Shown piece after piece: positions 61,481 through 64,000 of a stretch of DNA of 64,000 nt. Origin of the DNA: Planctomycetota bacterium. Lineage in GTDB: Bacteria > Planctomycetota > UBA1135 > JACQFD01. The notes under the pieces are model-generated. The model searched no databases and was not told the origin of the DNA. It was given only the letters and a program-made list of their open reading frames with translations. The stretch spans positions 17,733 through 81,732 of the forward strand of contig JAEUHX010000033.1 in assembly GCA_016792805.1 (NCBI GenBank), read 5' to 3'. The translations under genes and the position numbers were made by a program. Each line of letters opens with the position of its first letter. Position 1 is the first letter of the stretch.

Positions 61481-62059
61481 TTGCTCCTCCTCGTCGATAA
61501 TTACGATTCGTTCACTTTTAACCTGCTCCACGCGCTCGAGAGCCTCGGCGAGGCGGTGCGCGTAGTGCGCAACGACGCCATCGACCTCGCCGGCATTGAA
61601 ACGCTCGCGCCGGAGATGCTGATCCTCTCGCCGGGGCCCGGTCGGCCCGAGCAGGCAGGCATCACCCCCGATGCGATCCGCGCTTCGCTCAACAAGCGCC
61701 CGATCCTCGGCGTCTGCCTCGGCCATCAGGCGCTCGGCTGGGTGCTCGGCGCGCGCGTCGTCTCGGCGCGCCGCCTCGTGCACGGAAAGGCGGAGCTGAT
61801 CGCCCACGACGATCGCGGTCCCTTCGCCGGGCTGCCGCAGCCGATGCGCGTGGCGCGTTATCACTCGCTCGCCCTCGACAGCGCATCGATCCCGCCGGAG
61901 CTCGAGGTGATCGCCCGCGCGAGCGATGGCGAGATCATGGCGATTGCTCACAAGACGCGGCCGGCGGCAGGTGTGCAATTTCACCCCGAGTCGTTTCTCA
62001 CTCCCGACGGGCCGGCGCTGATCGCAGGCTTCCTGCGCTGGGCGCGGAGCTTCCAATGA
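61481..62059 (+). CDS. glutamine amidotransferase, anthranilate/aminodeoxychorismate synthase component II
   Basis: 192 residues, TTG start giving LLLVDNYDSFTFNLLHAL, the hallmark beginning of TrpG/PabA. Class I amidotransferase triad: Cys79 in GVCLGHQ, His and Glu in QFHPESFLT. The oxyanion strand LSPGPGRPEQAG is present. It supplies ammonia from glutamine to TrpE or PabB. No component I gene is nearby; it stands alone before an ABC transporter, with an ATGA overlap. TrpG and PabA cannot be told apart by sequence, and one protein often serves both pathways. Confidence 0.93.
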   Translation: MLLLVDNYDSFTFNLLHALESLGEAVRVVRNDAIDLAGIETLAPEMLILSPGPGRPEQAGITPDAIRASLNKRPILGVCLGHQALGWVLGARVVSARRLVHGKAELIAHDDRGPFAGLPQPMRVARYHSLALDSASIPPELEVIARASDGEIMAIAHKTRPAAGVQFHPESFLTPDGPALIAGFLRWARSFQ

Positions 62060-62964
62060 TCCGCGCCGAAGACCTCACAAAAAATTATGGGGCCTTCCGG
62101 GCCCTCACTGATTTTTCGCTGGAAGTGAAGGCGGGCGAGATCTTCGGGCTCGTCGGCCCGAACGGCGCCGGCAAGACCACATTTCTGAAGTGCCTGCTCG
62201 GAATTGTGAATCCGACGGCGGGGCGCTGCATGCTCGATGGGATCCACGTTCAGGCGCGGCCCGTGGCGGCGCGCTCGCGCTGCGGCTTCTTGCCCGGCGA
62301 AGATGCCTTCCCGCTCGCTCTTCGCGGCGCGACGTTCCTCGCCGATGCGCTCGACGACTACCCCGCGGTCGACCGCGAGCTCGAGCGGGAGCTCGTCGAT
62401 CTGTTTCGACTGCCGCTCAACAAGCGGCTGCGCGCCTACTCCCACGGCATGCGCCGGAAAATTGGGATCGTACAGGCGCTCGCTCCGCGTGTGCCGATCG
62501 CGATCCTCGATGAGCCGGAGGACGGGCTGGACCCGACGTCGCGGCTGCAGCTCACGGCGCTGTTGCGACGCCTGCGCGACGGCGGCAGAACGATCCTCTT
62601 CTCATCCCACCACCTCGACGTCGTAGCGCAAGTATGTGATCGCGTCGCTTTTATTGCAGGCGGGCGGCTCCTCGAGTGTGCCACGATCGAGGAGATCCGC
62701 GACCGCGCGTCGCACCGGCTGCGTGTGCGGCTGGCTGCGGGAACGCCACATTCGGTGCTCCAGATCCCCGAGGTGGAAAGCGTGATCCCGCGAGACGGTG
62801 AGCTCATTCTGGTGGCAGCCGGCGACCCGCGCGCGCTTCTGCGGCGCGTCGCCGACCTCCCGATCGAGAAGCTCGAGTTTCGGACACTCCGCCTCGAGGA
62901 TCTGTACTCCGATTTATACGGAGTTGACCGCGACGCCGCAGACCGCGGGGAAAAGCGGCCATGA
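62056..62964 (+). CDS. ABC transporter ATP-binding protein
   Basis: 302 residues. Walker A GPNGAGKT (34-41), a signature YSHGMRRKIGI in place of the canonical LSGGQ, Walker B AILDEPEDGLDP and the switch His in SSHHLDVVAQVCD. It resembles the ATPases of ABC-2 type exporters and of CcmA/NatA-like systems. The C-terminal 90 residues (HRLRVRLAAGTPHSVL onward) form the usual regulatory extension. Cytosolic; partner of the permease encoded next with a 4-base overlap (ATGA). Confidence 0.94.
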   Translation: MIRAEDLTKNYGAFRALTDFSLEVKAGEIFGLVGPNGAGKTTFLKCLLGIVNPTAGRCMLDGIHVQARPVAARSRCGFLPGEDAFPLALRGATFLADALDDYPAVDRELERELVDLFRLPLNKRLRAYSHGMRRKIGIVQALAPRVPIAILDEPEDGLDPTSRLQLTALLRRLRDGGRTILFSSHHLDVVAQVCDRVAFIAGGRLLECATIEEIRDRASHRLRVRLAAGTPHSVLQIPEVESVIPRDGELILVAAGDPRALLRRVADLPIEKLEFRTLRLEDLYSDLYGVDRDAADRGEKRP

Positions 62965-63728
62965 TGCTCCGCAAGTGCATCCGTGAGCAGTGGTGGAAAA
63001 TGGTGCTTTGCACGCTGCTCATGCAGGCGCACCTGATTATCTGTGTGATCTATTTCGAAGATTTCGACCGCGAGCAAGAGACGATCCGCAAGCTCGTGCC
63101 CTTCGATTTCCTGAAGAAGTCGATTGACGCCTTCATGAAACTCGGATTCGACGGCTACGTCGGATTCCAACATTTCAGCAAGGCGGCGAATACGTTTGGC
63201 ACATTTGCGGCGGTTTTCTTCGCAATGGACGCAGTCGCGGGAGAGGTGGAGCGCCGCACGATGGAGCACCTGCTCTCGCGGCCGATTTCGCGACGGCGGA
63301 TTCTCCTGACGAAATACGCCGTAGGCGCCGTTGGACTGATGCTCCCGCTGGTGTTGACGACGCCGACGGTGATTCCGATGGCGCAGTGGGTCGGAGAATC
63401 GATTCAGGCATGGCCGCTATTCTTGCAGACGCTGCACAGCTGTCTGTTCCTTCTAGTCTTCTACTCATTCACATTTCTGCTCTCCACCTGCATGAGCCAC
63501 GCGCTGCTGGTGGGATTCCTGGTGCTCGGCTTCGCACTGATCCAGTTCGCGCTGTTGATCGTGCGCGGCGCGTCTCACTTTTCGATCTACAAGCTGTCGG
63601 ATGTGAATCTGCTGGTGGAGATTATTGCCAAGGGGCGAATTGACTGGCGAATCGAAGGGCTGCTCCTAGCGATCTCAGCGGCGCTGCTCGGAGCCTCGCT
63701 CTGGCGCTTCGAACGCCGCGACTTCTAG
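62961..63728 (+). CDS. ABC-2 type permease
   Basis: 255 residues, six predicted membrane segments (near 15-33, 75-95, 115-140, 150-172, 178-200, 235-250). The central EVERRTMEHLLSRPISRRRILLTKY is the conserved coupling region of ABC-2 permeases (E-x-x-x-GT-x-x-LLSRPISR-type). With the preceding ATPase it forms a complete exporter of unknown substrate. Stop at 63728; the 272 bases to the window edge hold only repeats. Confidence 0.92.
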   Translation: MMLRKCIREQWWKMVLCTLLMQAHLIICVIYFEDFDREQETIRKLVPFDFLKKSIDAFMKLGFDGYVGFQHFSKAANTFGTFAAVFFAMDAVAGEVERRTMEHLLSRPISRRRILLTKYAVGAVGLMLPLVLTTPTVIPMAQWVGESIQAWPLFLQTLHSCLFLLVFYSFTFLLSTCMSHALLVGFLVLGFALIQFALLIVRGASHFSIYKLSDVNLLVEIIAKGRIDWRIEGLLLAISAALLGASLWRFERRDF

Positions 63729-63777
63729 ACGAGCGAGAGGAGCGTAGGAGAAGCGGCTCGCGAAGGGACCCGTGATC

Positions 63778-63835
63778 TCGGCGCGTGCGCTCCTTTCCTT
63801 CATGAAGGGAGGTGGGGTCGGCGCGTGCGCCGACC
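63778..63835 (+). repeat. direct repeat and palindrome near the right edge
   Basis: TCGGCGCGTGCGC occurs at 63778-63790 and again at 63818-63830. The second copy is the centre of a perfect 20-base palindrome, GGTCGGCGC-GT-GCGCCGACC (63816-63835). Between them, CCTTTCCTTCATGAAGGGAGG (63792-63812, one base over a simple hairpin) can form a further stem. The palindrome with its left flank GTGGGG recurs at 21576-21595 on the minus strand. Confidence 0.8.
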
Positions 63836-63893
63836 GGTGAGCGCGCGCGGCTTTCGACTTGCGACTTGGGAAGAATGGGGCGTGGTCAGTCTT

Positions 63894-64000
63894 GGCGCGG
63901 CAGCGAACAGTCCTCGACGCTCGGCGGCTCATCGGCAGCGCAGAATCCGACCGGCGCTTCGCGCCAGTCGGATTCTGCGCGCGCCATGGCCTCGCGTCTG
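63894..64000 (+). repeat. variable-stem hairpin element, copy 3 (cut by window edge)
   Basis: The left end GGCGCGGCAGCG and CAGTCCTCGACGCTCGGCGG match copy 1 with few changes; the right flank GCGCGCCATGGCCTCGCGTC also matches and is cut at the window end. The central hairpin is 20 base pairs with one mismatch (63938-63957 with 63961-63980), loop TTC. The stem sequence differs from copies 1 and 2 while staying paired, and the GGCGC tip is kept. About 165 bases after the ABC permease stop. Confidence 0.88.

Noticed and set aside
1..64000. CRISPR arrays, rRNA genes, phage or plasmid genes
   Set aside because: No regularly spaced repeats, no rRNA-like conserved segments and no integrase, capsid or replication-initiation genes are visible.

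Overview
The window is a high-GC bacterial chromosome segment, roughly two thirds G+C by eye. It most likely comes from a member of the Planctomycetota. That placement is an inference from gene content: an ECF sigma factor joined by TGATG to a large Ser/Thr kinase with a C-terminal repeat region, two very long secreted FG-GAP propeller proteins, DUF4350/DUF4129/DUF58/MoxR genes in one operon, and secreted proteins with a common C-terminal segment. No rRNA, tRNA, CRISPR array or complete insertion sequence is visible. Nearly all neighbouring genes on one strand overlap by 4 bases (ATGA, GTGA or TTGA), so most of the window is a set of tightly coupled operons, many with GTG or TTG starts.

Layout. 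1-9216 (minus strand): an operon running methyltransferase, UvrD/PcrA helicase, a sigma-54-type AAA+ ATPase without a DNA-binding domain, a lipoprotein, two membrane proteins, DUF4129, DUF4350, MoxR and DUF58 (cut by the window edge). 9281-11810 (plus): acpS, an ion antiporter and a lipoyl-synthase-like protein that has lost its radical-SAM cysteines. 11811-12507: a convergent intergenic region with two inverted copies of a hairpin element whose stem sequence differs between copies. 12508-21422: a degenerate zincin-like secreted protein, DUF309, ada, a secreted protein, a zinc-ribbon membrane protein with an SPFH protein, a peroxiredoxin and a secreted protein. 21706-26689: adenosine deaminase, an FeS-type photolyase homologue, a histone-deacetylase-family amidohydrolase and an SGNH hydrolase. 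26690-27781: a gene-poor stretch.

27782-38706: Ser/Thr kinase plus ECF sigma factor, divergent from two tandem paralogous FG-GAP exoproteins and a small secreted protein with an odd C-terminus. 39211-49014: a VOC/zinc-ribbon fusion, then a minus-strand operon encoding a TolB-like propeller lipoprotein, a membrane protein, an SDR epimerase, another membrane protein, Lon protease, a zincin-like lipoprotein and a CNNM/CorC-type transporter. 49084-51470: an FAD oxidoreductase and a SPASM radical-SAM enzyme. 51517-61398: secreted or envelope proteins (beta-helix, lipoproteins, DUF3592/GIDE, a carboxypeptidase-regulatory-repeat protein, a HEXXH metalloprotease). 61481-63728: a TrpG/PabA-type amidotransferase coupled to a two-gene ABC transporter. 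The right edge holds another copy of the hairpin element.

Most of the coding capacity serves the envelope and secretion, with housekeeping and DNA-repair genes between (acpS, lon, pcrA, ada, photolyase). The most unusual items are the radical-SAM-less LipA homologue, the variable-stem hairpin family, the HQxxH zincin relative, the HTH-less sigma-54 activator and the C-terminal segment shared by four otherwise unrelated exoproteins.
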